From IMG/VR virus record IMGVR_UViG_3300046170_000411, positions 1-64,000 of that record: a DNA stretch of 64,000 nucleotides, one strand, 5' to 3'. Below, in pieces: positions 26,924 to 36,800 of the stretch. How positions within the stretch are numbered: the stretch's first letter is position 1; each line of letters opens with the position of its first letter. This DNA comes from a virus. The notes under the pieces are model-generated. The model did not search any database. It was given only the letters and a program-made list of their open reading frames with translations, and had not been told where the DNA came from. Position numbers and translations under genes: made by a program.

Positions 26924-29266
26924 CTAAGATCTATACCGCCCTAAAACATCATTTCCACTAGATTCAAAAGCTTTTTTAGGCTCTGGGTTTGATACTGGCT
27001 TTTGTAATTCTATTTGTTTTTTTGCATCAAGCTCCATTCCTTTAAGCTTCATATTTAAATCAAACTCATACTGCATCAATTCACGTTTTGTTTGTGCTTC
27101 TGATTCTAATTTTTGAATATCAAGTTGAGATTGCAACTGAGCTAATTTACCCTTAGCCTCAACCTTCATATTTTCAGCTTGAGCTTTAGCCATTTCAGCA
27201 GCTTGAGCAGCTTGAGCATTGGCTTGCGATTGTGCTGCAATATTTCTTTCTGCTTTTAATTGGTCTGTAGCTTCCTTCTTAGCTCTTCTATATTTTAATA
27301 GTTGATTAGCTAGTTTTATATTTTTTACTTGTCTTATATCAATTATATCTTCAAGATGTATTTGATCTCTTGACAGTGCTACTTGTATGTTATTTTCTAC
27401 AAGTTGTTTTTCATCTTCATCTGGATCTAGCTCTAAGAAAATGCCAAAGTCATGCATATGTAAATTATCCATTTCTTTTAAAGCACCTACACTAAATCTT
27501 CCAATACCCCCAATCATCGCATCCCTTTGCGGATGATATGCTAGCACGTCTTTTATTCTTACAGATATAGCTTCTGCCAAAGTGGTTGTAATGTATAAAG
27601 AGCTATGTAATATATGCCTAGTTGCTGTATTAGAATTTGCAGCAGCTAATTTTTGTACGCCTACTAAAGCATATGGGTCTGGATCAGATCCGTCTCTTGC
27701 TTCATTTAATCCAGTAACATCGCGAAGCATTTGCAGATAATAATTATATGCCTGTATTAATGCTTGACTTTGTTGTCCGCCGCCACCGGGTAATTCCTGT
27801 ATTGGCACTTTGCCAGGGTTCATATCACCATCAACAGTCATAGACCTTCCTATAACTGATCCTGTTTGAAAATATAAGTTTAAAGCTTCTTGTGGGTTAT
27901 AGTTTGTCCCGTTACCTAAATCAATTTCAGCTAATCCATCAGCATCTAAATAAACACCAGATGGTGTCATCCTTTGAATTACTTGCTGTAGCTTTAAATG
28001 TGTAAGCTGAATTAAATCAGCATAAGTAACCATTCTACTAACTAAGCTTTCAATTTTACCTTTATACATTCTAGGAGCACTAACAACATAATTCATCATT
28101 ACTTTGTTAATGTTAGAATCGGGCCTAACCATATTAGTAGCTTTTTGCCACTTTAAAAGTTTGTTAGAACCTAATACTAATACGCCTTCGTATATAGTTT
28201 CCATAGCCTGAGCTACTTTTTCAAATCTAGTTCTTTGATCTTTAGGAGGGTTAAACTTATCATCTTTCTTTATAGCTTTTTTAGCCCCTGTAGATGTTTC
28301 TTTTATTTTATATACACTTTGCTCCCAAGTTTTCCAATTAAAATATAATACAGTCAATGTGTTTGTATCAAACGTATCGTTTGAATCATTATCTATATAA
28401 TCATAGTTATTATAATTAGAAGATTTTTTTATAATGTCTTCAAATTCTTCGTTTGTTAATTCTGGAAATTGTTTTTTAAGCTCATTAGATTTAATTTGCT
28501 TAACTTCACCAAAATAATATACATCATCAAAATTAGGATCCTCGGTATATGAATATACTAAATTTGATGGATCAACATATTCTAGCTTTATACCATCTGT
28601 ATTATTAAATGTATGCTTAGCAGCTGCAATACCTAAAACAGTTTGATCGTAATCACATCTCTTTTTTATTTCGTGATAAGCGTTTCTTTTAAAAGTATTG
28701 TCAATAGCTTGCTCATGAGCTAATTCAATAGATTGTTTATAACCTATTTGCATATGAAGCTCTAACTCTTCTTTGTTAGACGGCAGGTCTTCTTGCTTTA
28801 CATTTCTTACATCAACACCTAAAGTTTCATCTATTTGCGTAATCAATTCTTGAGTATTCATATCCTCAAGCATCATTTCTACAAAATTAGTTCTTTCTTT
28901 AACAGATGTTGGATCTTGTGCAAAAGCTTTAACTGTAAACAATCTATCTTGCATACCGTTAACAACTATATCTACAAACTTAGGTATAATTGGCACTGGT
29001 TTCCAATCTAAATTAAGATAAGATAAATCTCCATTTACAGAAAATTCATCTTTATATTTCTGAACAGATTGCTCACCTCTAGCATATAATCTTAACTTGT
29101 GAAAGTCTCGTTGATTTTGTACGAACCTTCCCGTGCCAGATGATTTTCTAAACCATTCGTTTTGTATACCACGCGCCACTTCCATTCCGTAGTCTTTGCT
29201 ATTTTTCGTAGCATCGTCAACCGATTGGCTGGGAAATTGGGTAACTTGTCCTGTAGCTTCTGCCAT
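26924..29266 (-). CDS. Portal protein
   Basis: A 780-residue protein. Recognisable strings are FHKLRLYARGEQSVQKYKD, DLSYLNLDWKPVPIIPKFVD and VVNGMQDRLFTVKAFA, a known pattern of large portal proteins in crAss-like and other marine phages. The centre has a long alpha region with YLQMLRDVTGLNEARDGSD, a conserved wing/stem feature. The C-terminal ~120 residues are an Ala/Gln/Lys/Glu coiled coil (AQAAQAAEMAKAQAENMKVE), as expected for the barrel. It follows TerL by three bases and forms the dodecameric channel for DNA packaging and ejection. Confidence 0.88.
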   Translation of the reverse strand: MAEATGQVTQFPSQSVDDATKNSKDYGMEVARGIQNEWFRKSSGTGRFVQNQRDFHKLRLYARGEQSVQKYKDEFSVNGDLSYLNLDWKPVPIIPKFVDIVVNGMQDRLFTVKAFAQDPTSVKERTNFVEMMLEDMNTQELITQIDETLGVDVRNVKQEDLPSNKEELELHMQIGYKQSIELAHEQAIDNTFKRNAYHEIKKRCDYDQTVLGIAAAKHTFNNTDGIKLEYVDPSNLVYSYTEDPNFDDVYYFGEVKQIKSNELKKQFPELTNEEFEDIIKKSSNYNNYDYIDNDSNDTFDTNTLTVLYFNWKTWEQSVYKIKETSTGAKKAIKKDDKFNPPKDQRTRFEKVAQAMETIYEGVLVLGSNKLLKWQKATNMVRPDSNINKVMMNYVVSAPRMYKGKIESLVSRMVTYADLIQLTHLKLQQVIQRMTPSGVYLDADGLAEIDLGNGTNYNPQEALNLYFQTGSVIGRSMTVDGDMNPGKVPIQELPGGGGQQSQALIQAYNYYLQMLRDVTGLNEARDGSDPDPYALVGVQKLAAANSNTATRHILHSSLYITTTLAEAISVRIKDVLAYHPQRDAMIGGIGRFSVGALKEMDNLHMHDFGIFLELDPDEDEKQLVENNIQVALSRDQIHLEDIIDIRQVKNIKLANQLLKYRRAKKEATDQLKAERNIAAQSQANAQAAQAAEMAKAQAENMKVEAKGKLAQLQSQLDIQKLESEAQTKRELMQYEFDLNMKLKGMELDAKKQIELQKPVSNPEPKKAFESSGNDVLGRYRS

Positions 29267-29269
29267 TTT

Positions 29270-30673
29270 CTATTGTATTATTTTACTTTTTGAACCTTGG
29301 TTGTTGTATTTTGAAAACCCAAAGTCTATTTTCTTAACCTGTCTTGCAGTTTTAGACGCGTATAAATGTCTTTGGCATGCCATTATAGCAAGGCCAGAAC
29401 TTATAGATGCATCAAACTTTGTTCTTTTATTAATATCAAATTTAGCCCAGTCTTCTAATGTTCTTTGGAAGTACATTCTGCCACAATCTCCATTTTCTTT
29501 TAACCCAACATGAGTTTCAATATAACTTTCAATTGCAGCCGCATGGGCTTGTCTTATATCTTCTGAGGTATTAGGTATACCACCTAATTCTCTTTCTGTT
29601 ACAGATAATTTATTTCTAGGTCTATCGGGTCTATTCATTGAATATCCTCTATAACCTCTTCTTTTAATATGATATAATAATCTAGGTTTATTATTTTCAG
29701 CAAGTATTGGCATACCGTAAAATATCATTGCCATAAGTACATCTTCAAAAAATATTTCAGCTGTTTGTGGTCTAGCAACATATTCTAAAAAAAATTGGCT
29801 AGACGGTACATCTGTGAGCATACTAAATGTAGTAAGCCCGTGAAGTGCACCATTAGATCCGCTACCATCAGTTGTTCCGCTAATATCATAGCTATCACAA
29901 CCAAAGGCACCTAAATCTTTATTGCCTGGGTATTTAATACCGTTTTTTACTATTATATTGTTTTGCATTTCAAAGGGTGGAATCCAGGATAATTTAAATC
30001 TACCTGTTTTGTTTGGATGAAATTCTACTGTAGAATCTTTAACTCCATTTTTCCAGCTAAATGAACCGCGGGTTACGTAACCTTGCATTGTCATTTCTTC
30101 ATTGAAATCTACTTGTTCGTATATTTTATTTAAATTGAATAAAGACTTTTCTATTTCATCTCTGAAAGCATGCTTTTCGCTTCTTGGAAACTGTCTATAA
30201 AATTCATTTAAAGCATCATTATTCCCTTTGAGTCCATCTGCTTCATTCTCCCAATGATCGATAACTCCATGTCTGATAAGCTCCCCGTCGATTCCTTCAA
30301 CAGGTTTTTCTGGATGATCGAATACAGGAAATCCATATTTATCAATGAACCCTTCATAGTTCCACTCCATAGGTATGAACAAAGAGTATAGTCCACTAGC
30401 AGTCTGCCCATTGCGGTTTCGGTTTTCAACTTTTGAATCATTATATAATTTTTTAAAGTTATTACCACCTTTGTCTAGAGCATTTGATGTAGAACCCATC
30501 ATACACTTGCCAACAACTTTTGCACCTAACCTTAAACAGGTTTTAGTAACACGCCAGTTATTTAATATATTATCGGGCTTTTCCCATTTACCAGATTCAT
30601 CGTGAACTAGTAATTTTAGTTTTTCACCATCATAGGAGTTGTCTCCTGTGTTCTTCCAGTCAATTGTAGTGTC
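29270..30673 (-). CDS. terL: Terminase large subunit, C-terminal part (after frame break)
   Basis: About 465 residues continuing TerL in a frame shifted by one base. It joins QVGEG of the N-terminal part to LDTTIDWKNTGDN if one G is removed in TTGGAC near 30673. It contains KLKLLVHDESGKWEK, the Walker B aspartate followed by the catalytic Glu, then a coupling region. The RNase-H-like nuclease domain follows, with GAFGCDSYDISGT supplying the first metal-binding Asp. Open frame continues upstream to an ATG at 31225, but that part overlaps the ATPase domain in another frame and gives no sensible protein. Packaging motor and genome cutter, docking on the portal encoded next. Confidence 0.85.
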   Translation of the reverse strand, partial: DTTIDWKNTGDNSYDGEKLKLLVHDESGKWEKPDNILNNWRVTKTCLRLGAKVVGKCMMGSTSNALDKGGNNFKKLYNDSKVENRNRNGQTASGLYSLFIPMEWNYEGFIDKYGFPVFDHPEKPVEGIDGELIRHGVIDHWENEADGLKGNNDALNEFYRQFPRSEKHAFRDEIEKSLFNLNKIYEQVDFNEEMTMQGYVTRGSFSWKNGVKDSTVEFHPNKTGRFKLSWIPPFEMQNNIIVKNGIKYPGNKDLGAFGCDSYDISGTTDGSGSNGALHGLTTFSMLTDVPSSQFFLEYVARPQTAEIFFEDVLMAMIFYGMPILAENNKPRLLYHIKRRGYRGYSMNRPDRPRNKLSVTERELGGIPNTSEDIRQAHAAAIESYIETHVGLKENGDCGRMYFQRTLEDWAKFDINKRTKFDASISSGLAIMACQRHLYASKTARQVKKIDFGFSKYNNQGSKSKIIQ

Positions 30674-31508
30674 CAAGCCCTTCACCAACTTGTACTTCGT
30701 TTTGATCAGTTGCTTTGAGTGAATTTCTTGTAAGTCTTTTAGACGGTATTTTGTAGGAAAGTTCTGTTTTAGGTCTTTCCATCCCATCTTGTATTGGTTT
30801 AAAGAAGAACGGGTAGTTAATCGATATAGGTACAATCTTGTCGGTAAACATTTTTTTTGCGTCACTACCGCTTTTGGATAATACTCCAAATCTTGCATCT
30901 TTTGATGTTGTAGCTTGATTAACTGTTTCTGCGCTTGCCATAAAGGAGAAGCCACTCCGTCTATTTTTGAGGTAGCACATTCCATAACATCTGTAATCTG
31001 CCTTGCAAGCCTCCCAAAAATAAAAGAATATTTTATTTGATTGTCTGAACTCAGGTGCACCGACATCAATTTTTGTCCAGTTAAGGTACATGTAATGCGT
31101 TCCTGTAATGTAGGTTGCTGTGCCGTTACACATAAACCAGTAGCCATCACTGCGACGATCAAACTCTGAATTAATATACTCGTAATACTTTTCTTTAATT
31201 TCATCTGGATATAATTGAAAATCATGTATTGATTTAATTTTTGATAGTGTAGTGGGTTTTAAGGTTTGCTTAAAAACTTGATCTTCAGGTTTTTCGCTAT
31301 TTGAATATACTTCTTTTGGTATTGCAGGTAGTGCAACACGCAATCCTTGTATTTCAAAAATTTCACCTATAGTTCCATCTTTACTTATTACTACACAATC
31401 AAGATCGTCATTATAACCGTACTTGTAATTTTTTAGCTTGTTGTTTCTTTTTACATTTTTAGTAGACAAATGCGCAGAGTGTATAGCATATAGATTTTGT
31501 TTATACAT
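30660..31508 (-). CDS. terL: Terminase large subunit, N-terminal ATPase part
   Basis: The first ~278 residues of TerL (MYKQNLYAIHSAHLSTKNVK). It includes the adenine-binding region (YPDEIKEKYYEYINSEFDRR, YITGTHYMYLNWTKIDVG) and a divergent Walker A (KNRRSGFSF) of the form seen in crAss-like terminases, where the usual GxGKS is replaced. The frame ends early at HYN-stop; Walker B and the nuclease lie in the other frame. Start codon overlaps the previous gene's stop (TAATG at 31508). Confidence 0.85.
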   Translation of the reverse strand: MYKQNLYAIHSAHLSTKNVKRNNKLKNYKYGYNDDLDCVVISKDGTIGEIFEIQGLRVALPAIPKEVYSNSEKPEDQVFKQTLKPTTLSKIKSIHDFQLYPDEIKEKYYEYINSEFDRRSDGYWFMCNGTATYITGTHYMYLNWTKIDVGAPEFRQSNKIFFYFWEACKADYRCYGMCYLKNRRSGFSFMASAETVNQATTSKDARFGVLSKSGSDAKKMFTDKIVPISINYPFFFKPIQDGMERPKTELSYKIPSKRLTRNSLKATDQNEVQVGEGLGHYN

Positions 31509-31768
31509 TACTTAACTCTGTTTTCTACACCATAAAAACTATCCTTAGCGGTTTTAGGTGATTCGTTCATCATTTCATTTATTTCTTCTACTCTTTGTAA
31601 AAGTGCAATGGCATCTTCCATTGCAAGCCTATAAGCTGAGGCTGATATTTTTACTTTTTCAGGATCTAGTTCATCTGGATCCATTCTCTTATTCATTACT
31701 TTTATTAATTCATCAATTGAATTTTCTGCAGCATTAAGAATAAGTTTGCGTTTCTTTTTTATGTCCAT
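31508..31768 (-). CDS. Small helical protein before terL (possible small terminase)
   Basis: An 86-residue charged helical protein (MDIKKKRKLILNAAENSIDE, MEDAIALLQRVEEINEMMNE). It overlaps the terL start by one base and its own start lies inside the end of the GroES-like gene. The position directly before terL is where small terminase subunits usually sit, and an oligomer-forming helical protein would fit, but it is short and no DNA-binding motif is evident. The call is positional. Confidence 0.5.
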   Translation of the reverse strand: MDIKKKRKLILNAAENSIDELIKVMNKRMDPDELDPEKVKISASAYRLAMEDAIALLQRVEEINEMMNESPKTAKDSFYGVENRVK

Positions 31769-32322
31769 AGTTGATAGTTATTTCCGTTGATAAAATTCTA
31801 TATAATTTTTTATCATCTATGTTAAATTCATATTCAGATTCTGGTGTAAACCCCTACAATATCTCCACAGGACAATCCTAACGAGCTTAAATAGTCATTA
31901 GTATATGTAAGCACTCCTAGAAGTTTTTGTTCGCTCTCGGTGCTCCATATGTCTTCGTTTTCTAAAGGTTTTACAAAACAGTACATATTTGGACAATGCC
32001 ACTCACCATTTTGTTTGTAAGCAAACAACTGGTCAGGTGATACTGAGTATCTGTTTTCGTCTATATAATTACCTGAATTTCTTTCTTTACCTCTAACGTC
32101 GTACCACCTTCTAAATACATTATGATGTATTATAACTTGGTCACCTGCTTTTATAGGGGTTTTAATATTTATAGGCGTACTTATTACTGTACCTATTCGA
32201 TTTACAAATTCGTAATCTCTTTCTGTAATTTCAGTATTTAATATAAGCTCTTTGCCTTCGACAGATGTTTTATTATTGTATCTGTCATTTGTTGATATAA
32301 TATAATTGTATAATGACTTCAT
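31734..32322 (-). CDS. GroES-like (Cpn10-type) protein, frame-broken near its end
   Basis: About 195 residues when read through one extra G in a GGGG run (plus-strand CCCC at 31851-31854): GDIVG then continues as FTPESEYEFNIDDKKLY and ends at 31734. Without the correction it stops at 31834. Beta-barrel strings (VNRIGTVISTPINIKTPIKA, AGDQVIIHHNVFRRWYDVRG, MYCFVKPLENED) match large GroES-like proteins known in marine phages, about twice the length of bacterial GroES. A separate 86-residue GroES sits beside GroEL at 44663-44923, so there are two candidates for a co-chaperonin. It may be a specialised lid for the phage GroEL or a structural barrel. Confidence 0.65.
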
Positions 32323-32541
32323 TTAATAATCTAGATTGTATTCTATAGACACAGCCATGTTTTTATTAAAATGTTTCCAAGGCAATTGTGAACCTTTCTT
32401 TTCAATGTATATCTGAAAAGAACCTTCTTGTTCAATTATGTCGCAAATCTTGTGTCCTCCGTAAACTTCCTGGCCTACTGAATAATGCATAGCCTCATTT
32501 TTATAGTCTTGGCCTATGCTAATTTTTCTAATTAATTTCAT
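32323..32541 (-). CDS. Conserved-type small phage protein, unknown
   Basis: A 72-residue protein (MKLIRKISIGQDYKNEAMHY, SVGQEVYGGHKICDI, FNKNMAVSIEYNLDY). This pattern recurs as a small hypothetical protein near GroES-like and terminase genes of marine phages. It is predicted to be a small beta protein. The stop is directly followed by the next start. No function is known to me. Confidence 0.7.
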   Translation of the reverse strand: MKLIRKISIGQDYKNEAMHYSVGQEVYGGHKICDIIEQEGSFQIYIEKKGSQLPWKHFNKNMAVSIEYNLDY

Positions 32542-32551
32542 TTAATTTATT

Positions 32552-32896
32552 TTAGTATGTCCATATAGTAGTTTCAGGAGCTCCTGGATAACCAATACCT
32601 ACGTGCACAAAATTATTTTTTCTTGAAATACCTATACGAGTGAATCCTACTTTAATAGCTGCTTTAACCAATTTAAAGGTTGCCTCACCGCCTACACATG
32701 CAATATCGACTGCAGCTCCATAAGCGTGCTCACCTGGTTTAGATTTTTTAGCTTCTATTGGATGATCAGGGCTTCTATAAGTTGATGTTAGTTTGATTGG
32801 ATAGCCATATTCTTCTCTTAAATTATCTAGCATAGCTAGTAGCGCTGGATCCATTTTATCAAATTCACTAAATTCAGATTCTTCGAAATATTTCAT
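32552..32896 (-). CDS. M15-family peptidase (D-Ala-D-Ala carboxypeptidase-like endolysin)
   Basis: A 114-residue protein. The zinc-binding pattern of the M15 family is present: GEHAYGAAVDIA (His and Asp ligands) and FVHVGI (third His), plus STYRSPDHP. These enzymes cleave peptidoglycan cross-bridges. It lies next to holin-like membrane proteins, so a lysis role (endolysin) is the natural reading; tail-associated activity is the alternative. The start overlaps the stop of the 52-residue membrane protein (ATGA at 32893-32896). Confidence 0.85.
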   Translation of the reverse strand: MKYFEESEFSEFDKMDPALLAMLDNLREEYGYPIKLTSTYRSPDHPIEAKKSKPGEHAYGAAVDIACVGGEATFKLVKAAIKVGFTRIGISRKNNFVHVGIGYPGAPETTIWTY

Positions 32897-33051
32897 TTTT
32901 TATTTCTATCTTTTAATTTTATATAAATATTCATCCCAGTGTATATTATTGTCATAACCAATACTACGGTTTGCAAAGTGGGGTTAATGTTAGGCATGGC
33001 TGAAAATGCCACTGCTCCGACGTTTATGCCGTAAATTTTTAAATCGCTCAT
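32893..33051 (-). CDS. 52-residue membrane protein in the lysis cluster
   Basis: MSDLKIYGINVGAVAFSAMP is followed by one hydrophobic helix (PTLQTVVLVMTIIYTGMNIY) and a basic tail (KLKDRNKK). It overlaps the stop of the holin gene (TAATG) and the start of the peptidase gene (ATGA). One transmembrane segment and the context suggest a second holin, antiholin or spanin-type protein. Confidence 0.75.
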   Translation of the reverse strand: MSDLKIYGINVGAVAFSAMPNINPTLQTVVLVMTIIYTGMNIYIKLKDRNKK

Positions 33052-33464
33052 TATTTGTGTTTACTGTTTCCAAATACTTTCTCCACTCCGCGAGATCCAA
33101 AATAGCCACCAATGACAATAGTAAGTAAACCTGTAATTGAATCTAATGGGTAACCCATATACCATCCAGCTACATAGCTTATTGTTAAAAATACTAAAGT
33201 TAAAGGGCGCACATTAGCTGCAAGCCACGACCCTGAAGTCGCATCTGCAACCCAGCGTTTGGTTGTGCCGTCTATTTCTGCTCTTTCTAAATCTAATTTT
33301 TTTAATGCAATTCTTTTATCCTCTTCGCTCATATCTGAGCCACCAATAATAGCTTGTATTACTGAGCCCACGGGCGTATCACCAGCTATTGCACCTACGA
33401 CGTTAGGAATCTTTTCTAATAAAAACTTCCCAACGCCGGTGTCTTTAAAACGTTTTTTAGCCAT
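33051..33464 (-). CDS. Holin, 3TM type
   Basis: A 137-residue protein. A charged N-terminal half with an amphipathic, Gly-rich segment (NVVGAIAGDTPVGSVIQAII) is followed by two or three transmembrane helices: NVRPLTLVFLTISYVAGWYM and ITGLLTIVIGGYFGSR. The W-x-x-x-x-R-P entry to the first helix is typical of 3TM holins (gene-transfer-agent and phage holins). It would form pores in the inner membrane and release the M15 peptidase encoded two genes on. Confidence 0.8.
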   Translation of the reverse strand: MAKKRFKDTGVGKFLLEKIPNVVGAIAGDTPVGSVIQAIIGGSDMSEEDKRIALKKLDLERAEIDGTTKRWVADATSGSWLAANVRPLTLVFLTISYVAGWYMGYPLDSITGLLTIVIGGYFGSRGVEKVFGNSKHK

Positions 33465-33486
33465 TTAATTTAATTTAAATATTACT

Positions 33487-33837
33487 CTAAGTAGCTTGCT
33501 GAGATATTGTATAAAAGAACTCAGGTGTGCCATCGTCATCTGTGCATACTATTTGAATAAAGTTTTTAGCAGCAGAAGTATCATCGTAGTCTCCACTTAA
33601 TTTAATTGCCTCTGCCGGAAAAGTAAGGGTATTACCACCCCCAGCTCCGGTAGCTACAATAATTTTTACCATACCAATTTTATAATCTGTAAAAGAAAAG
33701 GTTACTGCATGGTTTGGAGTTATTCTAAATATTTGAGCACTATTCCAATCAACAGATACGGATGTGCCTGACACTAAATTTGCCGAGGTTGTAAATTCTG
33801 GTGCTATAACACCCGATGTTATTTTTGTTAAAGCCAT
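33487..33837 (-). CDS. Small tail fibre-associated beta protein
   Basis: A 116-residue protein (MALTKITSGVIAPEFTTSAN, VDWNSAQIFRITPNHAVTFS, ending EFFYTISQQAT). It is clearly similar to the C-terminal half of the protein at 49117-49563, which ends FWYSISQIAT with VDWDAAQVFTLTPS. The opening motif is that of fibre-tip proteins. It follows the LamG fibre gene by five bases and is probably a fibre tip or trimerisation module. Confidence 0.65.
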   Translation of the reverse strand: MALTKITSGVIAPEFTTSANLVSGTSVSVDWNSAQIFRITPNHAVTFSFTDYKIGMVKIIVATGAGGGNTLTFPAEAIKLSGDYDDTSAAKNFIQIVCTDDDGTPEFFYTISQQAT

Positions 33838-33842
33838 AATTT

Positions 33843-36800
33843 TTATTTAAAAGCCATATAGATGTATTCGCCTCCGTTTGCATTAATTCCTGTGTCAGTT
33901 GAAACTACTTCAAAACCATTAGATAGAAAATTAAATCCATTTCCGAGATTACCTACGGATTCTGATGCTGAACTATTAGGTACTAGAGCTAAATTAGTAG
34001 GGTTTGTAGTATTTCTTTTATTATCAAAAACAAGCCAATTATCTCCTGAATCAGTTCTTTTTACCATTAAAAAAGATGGCGTAAAACCTAATGTTACATT
34101 TGGGCCTGTACTTGAACCATTACCTGTATAACTCCCTATCTTACTATATCCTGCAACTGAATGCCAGCAGTAGGCGATGTAGTTTAACCCACTTCCATTT
34201 GTATTAGCAATATTTCCTAATGTAAATAATGTACTTGATGGAGCAGTAGAATTAAACATATTATACGATGATTGCGACTCAGTTGCTCCAGAGGTGTTTA
34301 ATTGTATATAATCAGAAGCACCAATGCCTGTGTGATATACAATCCAATTTAAAGAATTATCAATACCTTTAACTATTATCATTTCAGGAGGATTATCTAA
34401 TCCGTGTCCTACTGTTGCTCCTGCAGTTGCATTACCTGTGTATTTCACAATACTAAACCCAGAATCTTTATTAGCACTAACATCTGAATTAATGTCTCCT
34501 TGAGTGTTCTGGACTGCCTCTCCGCCAGCCTTGAATACCCAAGCCACATAGTCTTGATTTATTTGATGAGTTTCATAAGAAGCTGTATAAGTTGGGTGTG
34601 TTGATGACCCCTCCGATAAAGTAAATCCGTTTGAATCAAAAGAACTTAAATACCCAGTGCTTCTTTGAAACTGCTGAGCATCTGTAGAATCACTCCTAAG
34701 CCAATAACCAGCACCTCTTACAAAATCATATAATCCGTGAGAAGCAGCTAATGTTCTTGACTTTATCCAAACCAATCCTCCATTAGTTTCTAAATCAAAC
34801 CCTACATTAGAAATATATTGAGTTCCACCATTCCCAGTATACAATACAGTCTTAAAGTTAGATGTATCTACTTCAGGTTTTTCGTTGTATAGTTGTGTTA
34901 CTTGGCTACTAGAAAGTGCAGATGAATAGATGCGTACTTGGTCTATTAAGCCGTTAAAATAATAAACTCTACTGCCAAACGCTCGTGCTACTCCAATGCC
35001 GAATTGAGTCATATCCCAAGAATCGGTATATGCACCGCTAAACACTTCTGTTCCGTTTTGATATATCTTTAACACACCACTTTCCCTTGCAAATACTGCG
35101 TGATTCCAAGTGTCTTGACTATAAGCAGTATCCCCCTTTTTAGTAACAGTATCATCTGTAACCATTAAAACTTTTGGGCTTACACTTCCGTTTGCGGCAA
35201 ACCATTGTGTCGTTGTAGAAAACAACGCACCCTGTGAACTTCCTGAATTTTGATTAAACCAACAAGAAAAAGTAAAATCTCCTGTTCCAATACTTGGCAA
35301 ATAATTACTCGTTATATAGCTACTACTACCATTAAACACCGCTGCTTGACCATACCTTCCAAACCTGTATTCAATGTTTGATTCAGTACCGTCGTAAGCA
35401 TACGTTATATTAGCGTCTGTTCCGTTATAGTTACCAGATAAATCTGTAGAATTACCATCTAATTGATATGTTGCAATTGCTGTTTTACCAGATGGGAAAG
35501 ACAGTGTGCTAGTATCACTAACTGTTTCAGCGTATAAATTTGATACATCTGTGGAATCTAATGCTGTATTATATATTCTTACTTGGTCTATTTCTCCATC
35601 AAAGTAGCCGTCCAAAGCATTTCTATTGCCAATGTAAGGAACGCTTTCAGCGTTAACCCAATTACTCATTGATTCGGCTTTTTGAACTCCATTTACATAT
35701 AAAGTTGAAGAGCTACTTGTAAATGTTCCTGCTATATGATTCCAGTTAGACGCATTTGATATTGTCCAAGCCACCCCGTTGCTATTACTACCAGAGGCAT
35801 ATTGAATATTTAGCTTTCCATTATAAATAAAAATAGCAAAATTATTATTATCAAAAACTTGTATAAATTGACTTGAAGATGTATTATTTATTTTAATCCA
35901 CATACTAAAAGATGTAGTTGTAGTAGCACCAACAGTTCCTGATATATAACTACTACTTCCATTAAACCTTGCTCCCTCGTTAAACTTACCAGTTGACCTA
36001 GCTGAGTCTTTACTATTATTGTCTAATTTATAATATGCAGTATTAGCAATTGGGTAAGCAACGTTATCTGTAGTCGATGTATAAGTACAAGCTATTTCTC
36101 CTGCACCATTGCCATAAAGTTTACCAACTTCTGCAGTTGATAACGCTTTAGAGAATACTCTTAATTGGTCAATCTCACCTGAAAACTTTGTAGATGCCCT
36201 GCCCCCTATCCAACTATTAGCGGTTGATGTCCCTGTTGATGATGGTATAGTGCCATCATAAGTTAAAGTTCTTTCTGTGCCTTGTATGTATGTTTTAAGT
36301 CTGTTGGAGTTTCCTGTTGCACTACCATCAAAAACCATAACAATATGAACCCATTCATCTGTTGTGTATATGCCTGAATTGCTTATATAACCTCTGTTTG
36401 CTGATGTTGATGCATCTGGTTGAAAATATATACTCCCATTACCAAAATCATAAAAACCTACATTACCACCTGCTCCTGATTCGCTATTATAAAAAATAAA
36501 GTTTTGTGTGTTAAGGTTAGCAAAATTAACCCAAGTAGAAACGCTAAAAGCAGACTTACTGCCTAATAATGATGTCCCTAAGTCTATATAACTACTGCTC
36601 CCATTAAACCTTGCACCATAGTCTGATTTGCCTCCAACGCCAAAGTCTACTGCTGTCGGGGTTCCGTCATATCTATATGTTATATCTGTTTCTGTACCAT
36701 CATAAGCCGTGGTACCCATAGACTCTTTTGCACTACCATCAAGATTATAATTTGCAATACATCCAAATAAATGTGTGCCTACAGTTGAATTGTTTTCTTG

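Noticed and set aside
30673-31225. ATG at 31225 as the start of the C-terminal terminase part
   Set aside because: The first ~185 residues from that ATG read across the ATPase domain in the wrong frame and give no sensible protein; the real sequence joins near 30673.
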